Counted from the stretch's first letter, positions 17,329 through 26,148 are shown. The stretch: 64,000 nucleotides of DNA from Rhizobium hidalgonense (GCF_002914525.1 NZ_LODW01000054.1:1-64000); one strand, 5' to 3'. The notes: a model not told the origin generated them from the letters alone. Numbers and translations: made by a program.

Positions 17329-17431
17329 GCATGTCGCCCGGAAGTGTGCAGCGGTTCCGGGATAACGACATGCATAAAAACAAAGAGCTAAAGCGCGTCA
17401 CGTGAGGCAAATTTAATGCGACGCGCTTTAG
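17329..17431. repeat. Full-length copy of a rhizobial intergenic palindromic repeat
   Basis: Two palindromes stand side by side. The first pairs gcatgtcg with cgacatgc around a cccggaag / ttccggg inner stem; the second pairs aaagcgcgtc with gacgcgcttt. The last bases supply the TAA stop of the HD-domain gene on the minus strand. A shorter related copy is at 229-310. The paired-palindrome build matches published rhizobial intergenic mosaic elements; the class is inferred. Confidence 0.75.
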
Positions 17432-18072
17432 ATTTCGCCCATGAAGTCCGAGAGGAAATCGCGCAGGCTCTTGTCCCGCGCGGCTGCCAGCCTGCGGCCG
17501 GTCTCGGTCTGGAATCCGTCCGCCAGTTTGAACAGCTTCGTCTGGAAATGGTCAATAGCGTAACGCTTGTCATCGAGCGGACGGTTTTCTGCCGCCGGGT
17601 CGAACGGATCATAGAGGCCAGAGCCCAGTCGGCCAGCGATATAGAAGCAGCGGGCGGCGCCGACCATGCCGATTGCGTCCAGCCGGTCGGCGTCCTGCAG
17701 GATCTTCGCCTCCAGCGTTTGCGGCGCAACCCCGGCCGAGAAACTATGCGCGGTGACGGCGTGAGCCACATCTTCGATATCCGCCGCTCTCCAGCCGAGT
17801 TCTGCCAGGATTGCCGATGCTTTTTCCGCCGCCAGAGCCGATGCTTTTGCCCGCAGCGGCGAATTCTTCTCGACGGCGACGCAGTCGTGCAGCATTACGG
17901 AAGCGGCAAGAACTCGCCCGTCGCCGCCTTCTTCAGCGTGGATGCGCATGGCGTTGCGGAAGACGCGCAGGATATGGGCAAGATCGTGCGAGCCGTCGTC
18001 GCCATCGGCCGCGTGGGCAATCAGCGCCGCTGCGAGCGTTTCATGAGGGGAGAAGGCTTGGGCTTCGAACAT
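17428..18072 (-). CDS. HD-domain phosphohydrolase
   Basis: 214 residues. The HD superfamily metal ligands are in order: histidine in GSHDLAHILRV (about 28-33), HD in VMLHDCVAV (about 63), and aspartate in LQDADRLDAIG (about 130). This is the YedJ-like group of small HD hydrolases, probably acting on nucleotides or other phosphate esters. The TAA stop lies in the end of the repeat at 17329-17431. It is about 150 nt downstream of the diguanylate gene on the same strand. Confidence 0.85.
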   Translation of the reverse strand: MFEAQAFSPHETLAAALIAHAADGDDGSHDLAHILRVFRNAMRIHAEEGGDGRVLAASVMLHDCVAVEKNSPLRAKASALAAEKASAILAELGWRAADIEDVAHAVTAHSFSAGVAPQTLEAKILQDADRLDAIGMVGAARCFYIAGRLGSGLYDPFDPAAENRPLDDKRYAIDHFQTKLFKLADGFQTETGRRLAAARDKSLRDFLSDFMGEI

Positions 18073-18225
18073 TGCGCCACCTTAGGACGGGGGATCGTTT
18101 TCCGTCGACAGAGCATCGGAGCGGAAGCGGATATGGATCTCGGTCAAAGCACGCGACAACGAAGGCTCGGGGACCGTTGCCGGATTTTGTAGCGGCTTGC
18201 CGTGCGAGTCGCAATTGAGGCTGGC

Positions 18226-20127
18226 TCAGCGTCTGGCTTCGCGAGAATGCAGCTCGCCGCCGTTCTGCAATAGGGAGAGAAGGTTAGGCACGTCAGGCGC
18301 CGGTCTCGGCGGACTGATGTGATAACCCTGGATCTCGTCGCATTCCTCGCGTTCGAGCAGCGCCAACTGCGCGGCCGTCTCGACGCCTTCGACAGTGACG
18401 CGCATGCCGAGCGCATCGCCAAGCAGGATGATCGCGTGCATGATCGCATGCGCCTCCTTGTTTTCGACGATGTCGTAGACGAAGGATTTGTCGATCTTGA
18501 TCTTGTCGAAGGGGAAACTCGAGAGATAGCTCAGTGAGGAATAGCCGGTGCCGAAATCGTCCATCGAGATGCGGATGCCGCGCTCCTTAAGCGCATGCAG
18601 GATCGGCAGCACCTCGCTGAGATTTTCCATCAGCACGCTCTCGGTAATTTCAAGCTCGAGCCGCGACGGCGACAGCGCCGCGGCGGCAAGCGCCTCGCTG
18701 ACATCCTGCGTGAGGTCGCTGCTGCTGAACTGGATCGCCGAAACGTTGACGGCGACCTTGATGCCCTCCGGCCATTGCGCCGCATCGCTGCAGGCCCGGC
18801 GCAAAACCCAGCGGCCGATATCGACGATGAGGCCGACTTCTTCGGCGAGCGGAATGAAATCCATCGGCGCAACGCGGCCGCGGATCGGATGGTTCCAGCG
18901 GATCAGAGCCTCGAAGCCGCAGATGCGGTGCTGCGAAAGGTCATAGAGTGGCTGGTAATGCAGCTCGAATTGCTCTCTCTCAACGGCTGCCCTGAGGTCT
19001 GCCTCGAGGGCATGGCGCAGCTGCATCTGCGCTTCCATCTCGCCGGCGAAGAAGCGCTCGCGCTTACGCCCGTCCGCCTTGGCGTGCGACAGTGCCACAG
19101 CGGCATTCTTCAGCAGGATATCGGTTTCCTTACCATCATCAGGGGCAATTGCGATCCCCATCGAGACGCTGAGCTCCACCTGTTTTTCCCCGTGCAGGAT
19201 GGGCTGGGAGAGCTCACGGCGGATCTGCTCGGCCAGCACCGTCACGTTCCGTGGTTGCTGTCTGCCTGTCTGCAGGATGGCGAATTCATCCGAGCCGAGA
19301 CGCGCCAGGGTGTTTTCCGAACCGGCCGAGGCTCGGATGCGCTCGGCGACCTGCTGCAGGATCTTGTCGCCGACTGACACGCCCATCGTGTTGTTGATCA
19401 ATTTGAACCGGTCGAGATTGAGGTGAACAAGCGCGATCTGCTCGTTCGGCTTGCGCTGTGCGAGCGCCGCATCGACCTGCTCGCGGAAATGGATGCGGTT
19501 CGGGAGGCCGGTCAGCGGGTCGTGGTGTGCGAGATAGGTGATGCGCTCGGCCGCCTCCCGATCCTCGGTAATATCGGCATGAATGGCGATGCTGCTGCCG
19601 TCGGCAAGGATGGTCACCATGCTCTGGACGATGCGGCCGTCGTCCATCAGCCATTCGCGCCGCCGGATATTGCTGCTTGTTGCGGTCGCAGAGGAGTGCC
19701 GCCCGGCCCGGCGGGCAGCTTTGGCGCCGGCCCCCTCTGCGCCGCGCATTTTGTCGATGAGATCGGCAATGGTCGCGCCGGCGGTGACATCGTCCTGCGT
19801 CAGGCCGAAGAGCTGACCGAAGCGAATGTTGGAAAGCGTCAGCCGCTGGTCTGCATCGAAGACGCTGAGTCCGAGTGGCAGGTTGTTGAAGATGATTTCG
19901 AAGAGTCTCTGCTGTCCGTCGAATGCCTGACTGAGGGCTGACATATTTCCGCGCAGCCGGTGGTTCTCCCGCAGCAGCGTTTCAGCACATCTTTCGATCT
20001 CGTCATAATCGCTTTCATGGACGCGATAGGTCGCAATAACAAGCTCCATAAGACGCTGCGCATCGACCGATCCATCGGCCGTAACCGCCTGGCTGCATTG
20101 CTGCCAGAAGAGCGCTTCAGCTTTCAT
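18226..20127 (-). CDS. PAS-GGDEF-EAL cyclic-di-GMP signalling protein
   Basis: 633 residues without a signal peptide or membrane helix, so cytoplasmic. An N-terminal helical region with a coiled-coil look (1-70) precedes a PAS domain (about 75-190), a GGDEF domain (about 205-360) and an EAL domain (about 375-625). The GGDEF signature reads GSDEF, a change at the second position that may weaken or abolish cyclase activity. The EAL domain looks intact: FEALIRWNHP, NVSAIQF, LEITESVL and DDFGTGYSSL are all present, so phosphodiesterase activity is expected. An odd basic, serine-rich insert (RRAGRHSSATATSSNIRRRE) lies inside the PAS part. Confidence 0.93.
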   Translation of the reverse strand: MKAEALFWQQCSQAVTADGSVDAQRLMELVIATYRVHESDYDEIERCAETLLRENHRLRGNMSALSQAFDGQQRLFEIIFNNLPLGLSVFDADQRLTLSNIRFGQLFGLTQDDVTAGATIADLIDKMRGAEGAGAKAARRAGRHSSATATSSNIRRREWLMDDGRIVQSMVTILADGSSIAIHADITEDREAAERITYLAHHDPLTGLPNRIHFREQVDAALAQRKPNEQIALVHLNLDRFKLINNTMGVSVGDKILQQVAERIRASAGSENTLARLGSDEFAILQTGRQQPRNVTVLAEQIRRELSQPILHGEKQVELSVSMGIAIAPDDGKETDILLKNAAVALSHAKADGRKRERFFAGEMEAQMQLRHALEADLRAAVEREQFELHYQPLYDLSQHRICGFEALIRWNHPIRGRVAPMDFIPLAEEVGLIVDIGRWVLRRACSDAAQWPEGIKVAVNVSAIQFSSSDLTQDVSEALAAAALSPSRLELEITESVLMENLSEVLPILHALKERGIRISMDDFGTGYSSLSYLSSFPFDKIKIDKSFVYDIVENKEAHAIMHAIILLGDALGMRVTVEGVETAAQLALLEREECDEIQGYHISPPRPAPDVPNLLSLLQNGGELHSREARR

Positions 20128-20560
20128 GTGGGAGCCCCTGCGGGGCGGCTTCGACCATGGTCTCCGTCCGTTGATGGACGTACCTCATCGCATTGAAAGT
20201 ACTCCCTAAAGTGCCCATCAAATTGATTTTTCATAATTTAAACGTCCAGGTGGTGTCTTATTCCGCTCATTCTGGATGGGTTGGATTAATATTCGGTTGC
20301 AGTGCAGCAGCGGCAACACCTCGTTAGGCGTTTGTTTTATATGTGAAAAATCGCTGAAATACCGCAAGCCTCTTCGCCTATTTCAGGCGGGTGTTCTGCC
20401 TCAGGCCATTCCGTTAACGGTTGTCAATCATCGTTAATGAGAAGTTAACAACTTATTGACGCACCGCGCAAATCAGTTTAACCAGCGAGTCAATCAGTGA
20501 TTTTCCACGTTCGTATTGCGTACAAACACCACCGACAAAAGGCGGTGAATGGAGGTTTGT
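20128..20560. other. Gene-free stretch between divergent promoters
   Basis: It holds the start regions of the minus-strand cyclic-di-GMP gene and the plus-strand EF-hand gene. Visible elements are a 10-bp perfect palindrome (gaccatggtc, 20153-20162), a gcccctgcggggc hairpin near 20133, and an AT-rich part at 20410-20460 with several gttaa/ttaac motifs. I see no further gene. Confidence 0.6.
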
Positions 20561-20902
20561 ATGGCCAGCACCACATCCGTTTCCGACACTTCATATGCCT
20601 ATCTGGCGACACTCTCGCGGCTTGATGCCAATGGCGATGGTGTCCTCAGCCGCGGCGAACGTGCCGCCGATAAGAGGCCCGGCATCATCAAGGAACTGCT
20701 GGAAGAGGACGCCACCAGCGAGACGCAGCCGAAATTTTCCGGCAGCCTGATTGCGCTGATGATGGACTCGCGTGACAACAATACTGCAAGCAAAATCGCC
20801 GTTCCCTATCCGTTGCAGCAGATGGCGCCGATATCAGCCGATCAACCGGACGATCTCTATCGCAACACTTACGGCCAGTTCGACTTCAACGCCGTCGCCT
20901 GA
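20561..20902 (+). CDS. Small EF-hand protein
   Basis: 113 residues from ATG 20561, preceded by GGAGG 6 nt upstream; an upstream in-frame ATG at 20549 is less well placed. One canonical calcium-binding loop is visible at about 25-36: DANGDGVLSRGE, with ligands at positions 1, 3, 5, 9 and 12. The rest shows no known domain; there is no signal peptide, so calcium binding would be cytoplasmic unless exported by another route. A strong terminator follows. Function unknown. Confidence 0.75.
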   Translation: MASTTSVSDTSYAYLATLSRLDANGDGVLSRGERAADKRPGIIKELLEEDATSETQPKFSGSLIALMMDSRDNNTASKIAVPYPLQQMAPISADQPDDLYRNTYGQFDFNAVA

Positions 20903-20927
20903 ACCATTCTCGAATAGGGTCATCTGC

Positions 20928-20953
20928 AAGCCGGCCGTTTGGCCGGCTTTGTC
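20928..20953 (+). terminator. Terminator of the EF-hand gene
   Basis: A perfect 9-bp stem (aagccggcc / ggccggctt) with a gttt loop begins 25 nt after the stop codon. The T-run is short (ttt). Confidence 0.65.
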
Positions 20954-21028
20954 GTGTAAGCGTCCTTGATCAGGAACACCTTCCCGGTTGATACGTTCAG
21001 AAGGACAACCGCACGGAAGGAGACCTCC

Positions 21029-21544
21029 ATGAAAGCCATGTGCACCATCGCCGCCCTGAGCCTGCTTGCCGTTGTATTGCCGGCAGGTGCTCAGGACAAG
21101 CAGACGGCGGTCGCCAATTTCGTCGGCAAGGACGGCAAGGAAGACGGCCGCGCGCAGCTGACAGCTGCCGCCAGCGGCGGTGTCCTGATCGAGGTCGAAA
21201 TATCGGGGCTGCCGGCAAACAAATGGGTCGCTTTCCATGTTCATGAGACCGGCCGCTGCGACGCCGCAACCCACCACGAGTCGGCCGGCGGTCACTTCAA
21301 TCCTGAGAAGGCCGAGCACGGCATCCTGGCGGCCAAGGGTCCACACGCCGGCGATCTGCCCAATCAATATGTCGGGCAGGACGGCATTCTCAGGGCGCAG
21401 GTCTTCGACAGCATGGTCACGCTCGACGGCAAGACCGACGGCATTCGCGGCCGCGCATTGATGGTGCACGCCAATTCGGATGATTATCGCAGCCAGCCTT
21501 CGGGTGATGCCGGGGAAAGACTGTCCTGCGGCGTCATTCAATAG
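21029..21544 (+). CDS. sodC: Cu/Zn superoxide dismutase, periplasmic
   Basis: 171 residues from ATG 21029 (AAGGAG 7 nt upstream), with a signal peptide ending near residue 21 (LPAGAQ). It converts superoxide to hydrogen peroxide and oxygen in the periplasm. All metal ligands are visible: FHVH, the bridging histidine in AGGHFNP, EHG, GPHAGDLPN with its aspartate, and MVHANSDDY. The two cysteines (GRCDA and LSCGV) form the structural disulfide, and the active-site arginine lies in the C-terminal GDAGERLSCG. Monocistronic by context. Confidence 0.96.
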   Translation: MKAMCTIAALSLLAVVLPAGAQDKQTAVANFVGKDGKEDGRAQLTAAASGGVLIEVEISGLPANKWVAFHVHETGRCDAATHHESAGGHFNPEKAEHGILAAKGPHAGDLPNQYVGQDGILRAQVFDSMVTLDGKTDGIRGRALMVHANSDDYRSQPSGDAGERLSCGVIQ

Positions 21545-21571
21545 CCTGCTGCATATCCCTGGACCAATATC

Positions 21572-22453
21572 TCACTGCCGCGTCGGTGCCGGCTTCTCCG
21601 CCGCCGCCCGGCCGTTGGACGTTTTTGCCGACGCGGCGTTCGGCGCATCCGGCACCGCGGCCGGATTGTTCTCGTCGAAGGCGAGTTTTACGCGCTTTGC
21701 CATGTCACGGCTAACCGTCCACCAGTCACCGGTCTTCGCCCAGTAGCGCAGCGTCACGAAGGTGGCGCCGTCGCCGGGACTATCGATGAAGACGCTGGGT
21801 TCCGGTGACGTCAGTACCCGGGAGTCGGCTTTGGCAAGGCCCATCAATGTTTCCATCGACCGATCGATGTCGTCCTCTACCTTGATCTTCAACTCGTTCC
21901 GCCGCGTCGCCTCGCGGCTGAAATTGGTAATCGGCGTATTCCAGAGCGTCGAATTCGGCGCCAACCGGTAGAGCCCGTCGGCGGTCCTGAGTTCGGTCGC
22001 AAACAGCCCGATTTCGCGCACCGTGCCGGCCACGCTGCTGGTCTCGATATATTCCCCGACCCGGAATGGCCTGAGTATCAGCAGCATGATGCCGGCGGCG
22101 ATATTCTGCAGCGTTCCTTGCAGCGCCAGCCCAATCGCCAGGCCGGCTGCGCCGAGGGCCGCGATGATTGAGGCGGTCTGGACGCCGAACTGACCGAGCA
22201 CGGTGATGAATACCAGGATGAGCAGCGCATAACGCAGCACATTGGTGAAGAATCGCGCCAGCGTCTCGTCGATGCCATGGACGCGTGACAGGCCTTCATA
22301 GGCCCAGCGGCTGGCAAAACCGGCGAGCGCCCAGCCGAGAACGAGCAGGATCACCGCCCCGAGCACGGAGAAGGAATATTGCACCGCCAGCGCGCTCGCC
22401 TGGCTGAGCGCCGTTTGCGTGGCGAGAAGGACGTCGGCTGCCTGTTGTTGCAT
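21572..22453 (-). CDS. Small-conductance mechanosensitive channel (MscS family)
   Basis: 293 residues. Three N-terminal membrane segments (about 20-45, 60-85, 90-125) end in a glycine/alanine-rich pore helix (ALGAAGLAIGLALQGTLQNI), the hallmark of MscS. The cytoplasmic beta and alpha/beta domain follows (RPFRVGEYIE and onward). The C-terminal tail is alanine/proline-rich and of low complexity. It releases solutes on osmotic downshock. Convergent with sodC. Confidence 0.94.
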   Translation of the reverse strand: MQQQAADVLLATQTALSQASALAVQYSFSVLGAVILLVLGWALAGFASRWAYEGLSRVHGIDETLARFFTNVLRYALLILVFITVLGQFGVQTASIIAALGAAGLAIGLALQGTLQNIAAGIMLLILRPFRVGEYIETSSVAGTVREIGLFATELRTADGLYRLAPNSTLWNTPITNFSREATRRNELKIKVEDDIDRSMETLMGLAKADSRVLTSPEPSVFIDSPGDGATFVTLRYWAKTGDWWTVSRDMAKRVKLAFDENNPAAVPDAPNAASAKTSNGRAAAEKPAPTRQ

Positions 22454-22511
22454 GATCTGGCCCTGTCGGTTGTGCGTGGTCGGGGCCTAGATGGTGCGGC
22501 TGGCGGCAGCG

Positions 22512-23042
22512 TCAACCGCAGGCGGGCTCTCCGATCGCAAGCACGAACGGCGCGTTGCCGTCGGCATCGGCACCGCGTCCGATCGCCCGCACCGCCGCAA
22601 CCAGCCGGCCGCCGCGGTCAAGCAGGGTGTCGCCGATCTCGATCAGCCGGGCATTTGGAGTCGCGAAAGGCGAGGCGGTCCGCAGCCGGCGGGCAAGGCT
22701 TTCCTCGCTCTGATCCGGCGCGAGCGAAAGGGCTGCGATCAGGGCTGCGGCGGGCGATCGCGACACGCCCATCCAGCAATGGATGAGCAGCGGCGTCTCC
22801 TGCCGCCACGATGAGGCAAAGTCGATAATCCCCCGCACATGCGTCTCGTCGGGCGCCACCAGGCCGCCGGTGCCCTTGAAGGTGATGTCGTTCATCGCAA
22901 GCGTCAGATGACGGTCAGCCGCGATCACGCCCGGTCGGTGAAAGGCCTGTTCCCTGGCGATCAGGCTGATCATGTCGCGTGCCTTGTGCCGCACCGCCAT
23001 CTCGGCGATGCGCGACAGCGGTGAGACGATGATGAAGCTCAC
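22512..23042 (-). CDS. Dual-specificity/tyrosine phosphatase-like protein
   Basis: 176 residues from a GTG start. The P-loop HCWMGVSRSP (about 89-98) fits HCx5R of cysteine phosphatases, with an upstream aspartate in the region before it as possible general acid. Protein or phosphoinositide-like substrates are possible. The start overlaps the stop of the HD gene by 4 nt (GTGA), so it is translated with it and with ygfZ. Confidence 0.85.
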   Translation of the reverse strand: MSFIIVSPLSRIAEMAVRHKARDMISLIAREQAFHRPGVIAADRHLTLAMNDITFKGTGGLVAPDETHVRGIIDFASSWRQETPLLIHCWMGVSRSPAAALIAALSLAPDQSEESLARRLRTASPFATPNARLIEIGDTLLDRGGRLVAAVRAIGRGADADGNAPFVLAIGEPACG

Positions 23043-23647
23043 GACACCAACTCCCGCTCGGTCTCGATCGCCGCGAAGCGCTCGCAGAACAGCCGCTGTG
23101 CTTCGACTGCCGGCAGCGGCTCGATCATCAGCATCTCCCTGCTGACGCCGCGCGGCTGGCCGAAGAATTTTTGCGCCTCGGCGGGTGTGAAGCCGGCGAG
23201 CACTGTCGCCTCGAAATAGGCGGCGATCGTATCGGCCTTCTTGATCCGCTCCTTGAGGTCGCGTGAGGGATGCGGCGGTAGGCCGAAGCGCAGGTGCACA
23301 GCTGCCTCCAGCCGCTTTTCCACCGTCTTGTAGCCGCCGCCGACCACCGATTTGAACGGCGAGATCATATCGCCGATCACATATTCGGGCGCATCATGCA
23401 GCAGCGCCATCAGGCACTCCTGCGGGGACGCATCGTTGAAGCGGCGGAAAATGTCTTCGACGACGAGACTGTGCTGCGCCACCGAAAAAGCATGATCGCC
23501 CGATGTCTGGCCGTTCCAGCGGGCGACACGCGCCAGCCCATGGGCGATGTCGATCAGTTCGACATCCAGAGGCGAGGGATCGAGCAGGTCGAGCCTGCGC
23601 CCGGAGAGCATGCGTTGCCAGGCACGCGGAGCTTTCGCCACTGTCAC
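23039..23647 (-). CDS. HD-domain hydrolase (YfbR-like 5'-nucleotidase group)
   Basis: 202 residues if translation starts at GTG 23647, which overlaps the ygfZ stop by GTGA; the open frame reaches 15 codons further. Metal ligands of the HD fold: histidine in SVAQHSLVVED, HD in ALLHDAPEYVIGD, and aspartate in KADTIAAYFEA. The AQHS and HDAPE blocks are those of YfbR-like nucleotidases that act on deoxynucleoside monophosphates. Middle gene of a coupled three-gene operon. Confidence 0.85.
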   Translation of the reverse strand: MTVAKAPRAWQRMLSGRRLDLLDPSPLDVELIDIAHGLARVARWNGQTSGDHAFSVAQHSLVVEDIFRRFNDASPQECLMALLHDAPEYVIGDMISPFKSVVGGGYKTVEKRLEAAVHLRFGLPPHPSRDLKERIKKADTIAAYFEATVLAGFTPAEAQKFFGQPRGVSREMLMIEPLPAVEAQRLFCERFAAIETERELVS

Positions 23648-24498
23648 GCGCTGGCCTCGTCGGCGCTGGTGGGAAAGGTAAGGCCGGACCATGCGGGCAG
23701 GACAAGGGAAACGGGTGTTTCGCCGGCGAGCAGCGGCGTGGCTGAGGCCATTGCTGCGCCAGCGCGGTCGATGCGCACGATCGCCAGTCCATGGTCGCCT
23801 TCGACCGAACCGAGTGTGCCCACAGGCTTGCCGGCGGCGGTGATCTCCGTGCCGCTCTCCGGCAGTGCCGTTGCGGCAGAAACGGTCACGACACGCCGGC
23901 GCGCGGTGCCGCGGTGCTGCATGCGCGAAACGACCTCCTGGCCGACGTAGCAGCCTTTCCGGAAGGACAGGCCGCCGTTGATATCCATCAGTAAGTCATG
24001 CGGGAAGGCGTCCTGCAGGGCGAAGTCCGATCCTGACGTGACGATGCCATGGCTGATCCGCAGCGCGTCGTAGAGCGCTTCTTCACCATCGCCGTGTTTG
24101 CCGGGCTGACGTATCAACGTAACACCTGCCTTGACGAAGCGACAGTCACGGACGCCCTGGCCGTCCTGAACACCCTCGGCACCTTCGCCCCAGGAAACGG
24201 TGACACCCTCTTCGGTACGCGGCGCCAGCGTGACGGCGGCGCGCAGTTTGTACATCGTCAGCCGCTTCAACAGGCCATCGCGCTGATCGGTATCCGTTTC
24301 GATCGTGTAGCCGTCACCTTCCAGCCAGATCATGAAGTCGAACAGGATCTTGCCTTGCGGCGTCAGCAGCGCCCCGGGCCGCGCCTCATCCGCCTCGAGC
24401 GAGATGATATCGGTGGTGATCAGGTTCTGCAGGAAGGATTGAGCTTCCGCGCCGCTGATAGAGAGAAGTGAGCGGTCTTTCAGGAATACAGCTGGCAT
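23644..24498 (-). CDS. ygfZ: Folate-binding protein YgfZ (iron-sulfur cluster assembly)
   Basis: 284 residues from ATG 24498 with AGG 7 nt upstream; ATG 24522 is an alternative. The signature KGCYVGQEVVSRMQHRG (about 205-221) defines the YgfZ/IBA57 group, whose cysteine is essential in E. coli. The protein uses tetrahydrofolate in repair or maturation of some iron-sulfur enzymes. GcvT-like fold throughout. Its stop overlaps the next gene start, giving the order ygfZ-HD-phosphatase. Confidence 0.92.
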   Translation of the reverse strand: MPAVFLKDRSLLSISGAEAQSFLQNLITTDIISLEADEARPGALLTPQGKILFDFMIWLEGDGYTIETDTDQRDGLLKRLTMYKLRAAVTLAPRTEEGVTVSWGEGAEGVQDGQGVRDCRFVKAGVTLIRQPGKHGDGEEALYDALRISHGIVTSGSDFALQDAFPHDLLMDINGGLSFRKGCYVGQEVVSRMQHRGTARRRVVTVSAATALPESGTEITAAGKPVGTLGSVEGDHGLAIVRIDRAGAAMASATPLLAGETPVSLVLPAWSGLTFPTSADEASA

Positions 24499-24587
24499 GG
24501 CGGAACCTGTCGCGTTGGTCATCGCTCAGAGGTATGTCTTCATGAGATGGATCGCAAGCGCCATACGAGACGCGTAAGCGACGTGGG

Positions 24588-25340
24588 TCAATCACCCGCC
24601 GTGAAGAACTTCCATTTGCCATCAGGCTTAATGCCGAGGCGGTAGAAATTATATCCGCCGAATTCCTGCATGTCGGAAAGATCGCCAGCGGTGACGATGC
24701 GCAGCAGCTCGACGCGCTCCGGCGGCGTCAGCGACTTGAGGTCCTTCTCGGCGAAATAGGGCCAAACATACATCTCGTCTGCCGTACCCTGGCCGACATG
24801 CACGAAGCCGGTCGAGACGATGTCGAGCATGATGGCGAGGATCTCATCTCCGTCAGGATCGCCCGAAAGATCCTTCAGCGTGCCGATCGGATCGTCCGTG
24901 GGCTCGCCCACAGTCACCTGCGTCTGCTCGGTGCCGGTGCCCATCAATGGCCGCAGCCGTTCGAGATCGCCGGAGGCGGCCGCCTCGACAATCTGCTCGC
25001 GCATCTTGCGAACCGGCTCGGGCACCTTGTTGATGTCGTAAATCACCTCGACGGGCTTGGATGCCTCCTGAGCGCCGGGCGTCTTGTCGACACCCTGATT
25101 GTTCTGGACCAGCGGATCGGCCATGGGAACGCCTGAAGTGGTCCCGCCCTGCGGCTGGCTCTGTCCCTGAGCGCTTCCTGGCGCGGCGGGCGCGTCGTTG
25201 GCCGCCTGGCCGGGGATCTTGTGCAGTTCGGAAAGCGCGTGGGCTGCCGGCGCGAGGGAGATATTGCCGGCGGTGAGGCTGAACGCAAGCAGCACCGGCG
25301 CGAGCGGAATTCGCGAAACTTTCTCTTTACCGGTGCGCAT
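24588..25340 (-). CDS. Exported protein of unknown function
   Basis: 250 residues. A signal peptide is clear (hydrophobic LAPVLLAFSLTAGNISLA, cleavage near AHA-L at residue 36). A low-complexity Pro/Gly/Gln linker (about 45-85) follows, then a compact domain from about 95 to the end with motifs ERLRPLMGTGTE, YVWPYFAE and FYRLGIKPDGKWKFF. This looks like a conserved rhizobial periplasmic protein. The C-terminal GDGKWKFF-like ending is common in domains that bind small ligands, but no function can be given. Confidence 0.8.
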   Translation of the reverse strand: MRTGKEKVSRIPLAPVLLAFSLTAGNISLAPAAHALSELHKIPGQAANDAPAAPGSAQGQSQPQGGTTSGVPMADPLVQNNQGVDKTPGAQEASKPVEVIYDINKVPEPVRKMREQIVEAAASGDLERLRPLMGTGTEQTQVTVGEPTDDPIGTLKDLSGDPDGDEILAIMLDIVSTGFVHVGQGTADEMYVWPYFAEKDLKSLTPPERVELLRIVTAGDLSDMQEFGGYNFYRLGIKPDGKWKFFTAGD

Positions 25341-25358
25341 TAAACTCTCTGATATCGA

Positions 25359-25616
25359 TTATTGCAGGGTGCGGTTCGCGGAAAATTCGCCGGCGAGCAT
25401 GCGCTCACGCAGCGAATCAAGCAGGGCTTCGGCGCTGCTTTCCCCGTGCAATCTGATGGTCTCTCTCAATGCATGCGCAATAGCGGCATCAGCGATGATC
25501 TCAGTCTCGATTCCGTCGGCCATACCGTCGGCCCAAGCCTCGTTCTGGTATTCCAGAGCCGCCTGCATCTTTTCGTGGACGATCATGTCGTCGATCTCGT
25601 TGAGGCTTGCTTCCAT
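25359..25616 (-). CDS. Small conserved hypothetical protein
   Basis: 85 residues from ATG 25616, with GAGG 8 nt upstream. The sequence is acidic and helical (MEASLNEIDDMIVHEKMQAA), with no signal peptide or metal motif. It lies 18 nt upstream of the exported-protein gene on the same strand, so the two are probably co-transcribed. No family recognised. Confidence 0.65.
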   Translation of the reverse strand: MEASLNEIDDMIVHEKMQAALEYQNEAWADGMADGIETEIIADAAIAHALRETIRLHGESSAEALLDSLRERMLAGEFSANRTLQ

Positions 25617-25719
25617 TGTCTTTTCCTCAAAACTTCTCATGTCTTACTGCACCGTTAACAACACTAACAGCCTTTTCCCAAAACGACACGTCCACATGCG
25701 AAAACAGGTTAATTAAACG

Positions 25720-26148
25720 TCAATTTCCAAAACGCGAGGTAATTTCTGTGGCAAGTGTTGCACCTTCGTTACGGTAGCGCTCTTCTGCCACGATGGCCGC
25801 TACGGTGCAATCCGTATAGACAGAGGCGAAGGCGCGGTAGCCTCGATTGAAGGCCGCAGTGAGCTTTTCCCTGCGCTGCTGCTCGCCCCCAGTCTCCGAA
25901 TCGAGCAACTGCTGCATGCCGTTTCGCCACTCGTCGCCACCTGCCGCCTTGCAGAGCGTTCTGAGATAATGCACCGAACCCAATACCTCAGCGAGACGCG
26001 CCAGCTTATCGTCATAGGGCACGGTGACGGCTGGCGGCGGCGCAATCTCCTCCTGCTGAGGCGGCGTATTCTTGCCCCCCTGCGCCATGGTGGGGCCGGC
26101 GAGCACGAGCAGGAGCAAGAAAACGCGTCGAACGGGAATCATGCTCAT
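25720..26148 (-). CDS. TIGR02301-type exported protein
   Basis: About 142 residues. A signal peptide (MIPVRRVFLLLLVLAGPTMA) is followed by a Pro/Gln linker and a helical domain beginning LAEVLGSVHYLRTLC, with a second cysteine in YTDCTVAAIVAEERYR. This block pattern is that of the TIGR02301 family of alphaproteobacteria, function unknown. Starts at 26166, 26148 and 26142 are all possible; the last gives the cleanest signal peptide. Confidence 0.75.
   Translation of the reverse strand: MSMIPVRRVFLLLLVLAGPTMAQGGKNTPPQQEEIAPPPAVTVPYDDKLARLAEVLGSVHYLRTLCKAAGGDEWRNGMQQLLDSETGGEQQRREKLTAAFNRGYRAFASVYTDCTVAAIVAEERYRNEGATLATEITSRFGN

Noticed and set aside
20128..20560. Searched for a tRNA or small RNA gene in the gene-free stretch
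   Set aside because: No cloverleaf or terminator-ended RNA unit could be made out by eye.
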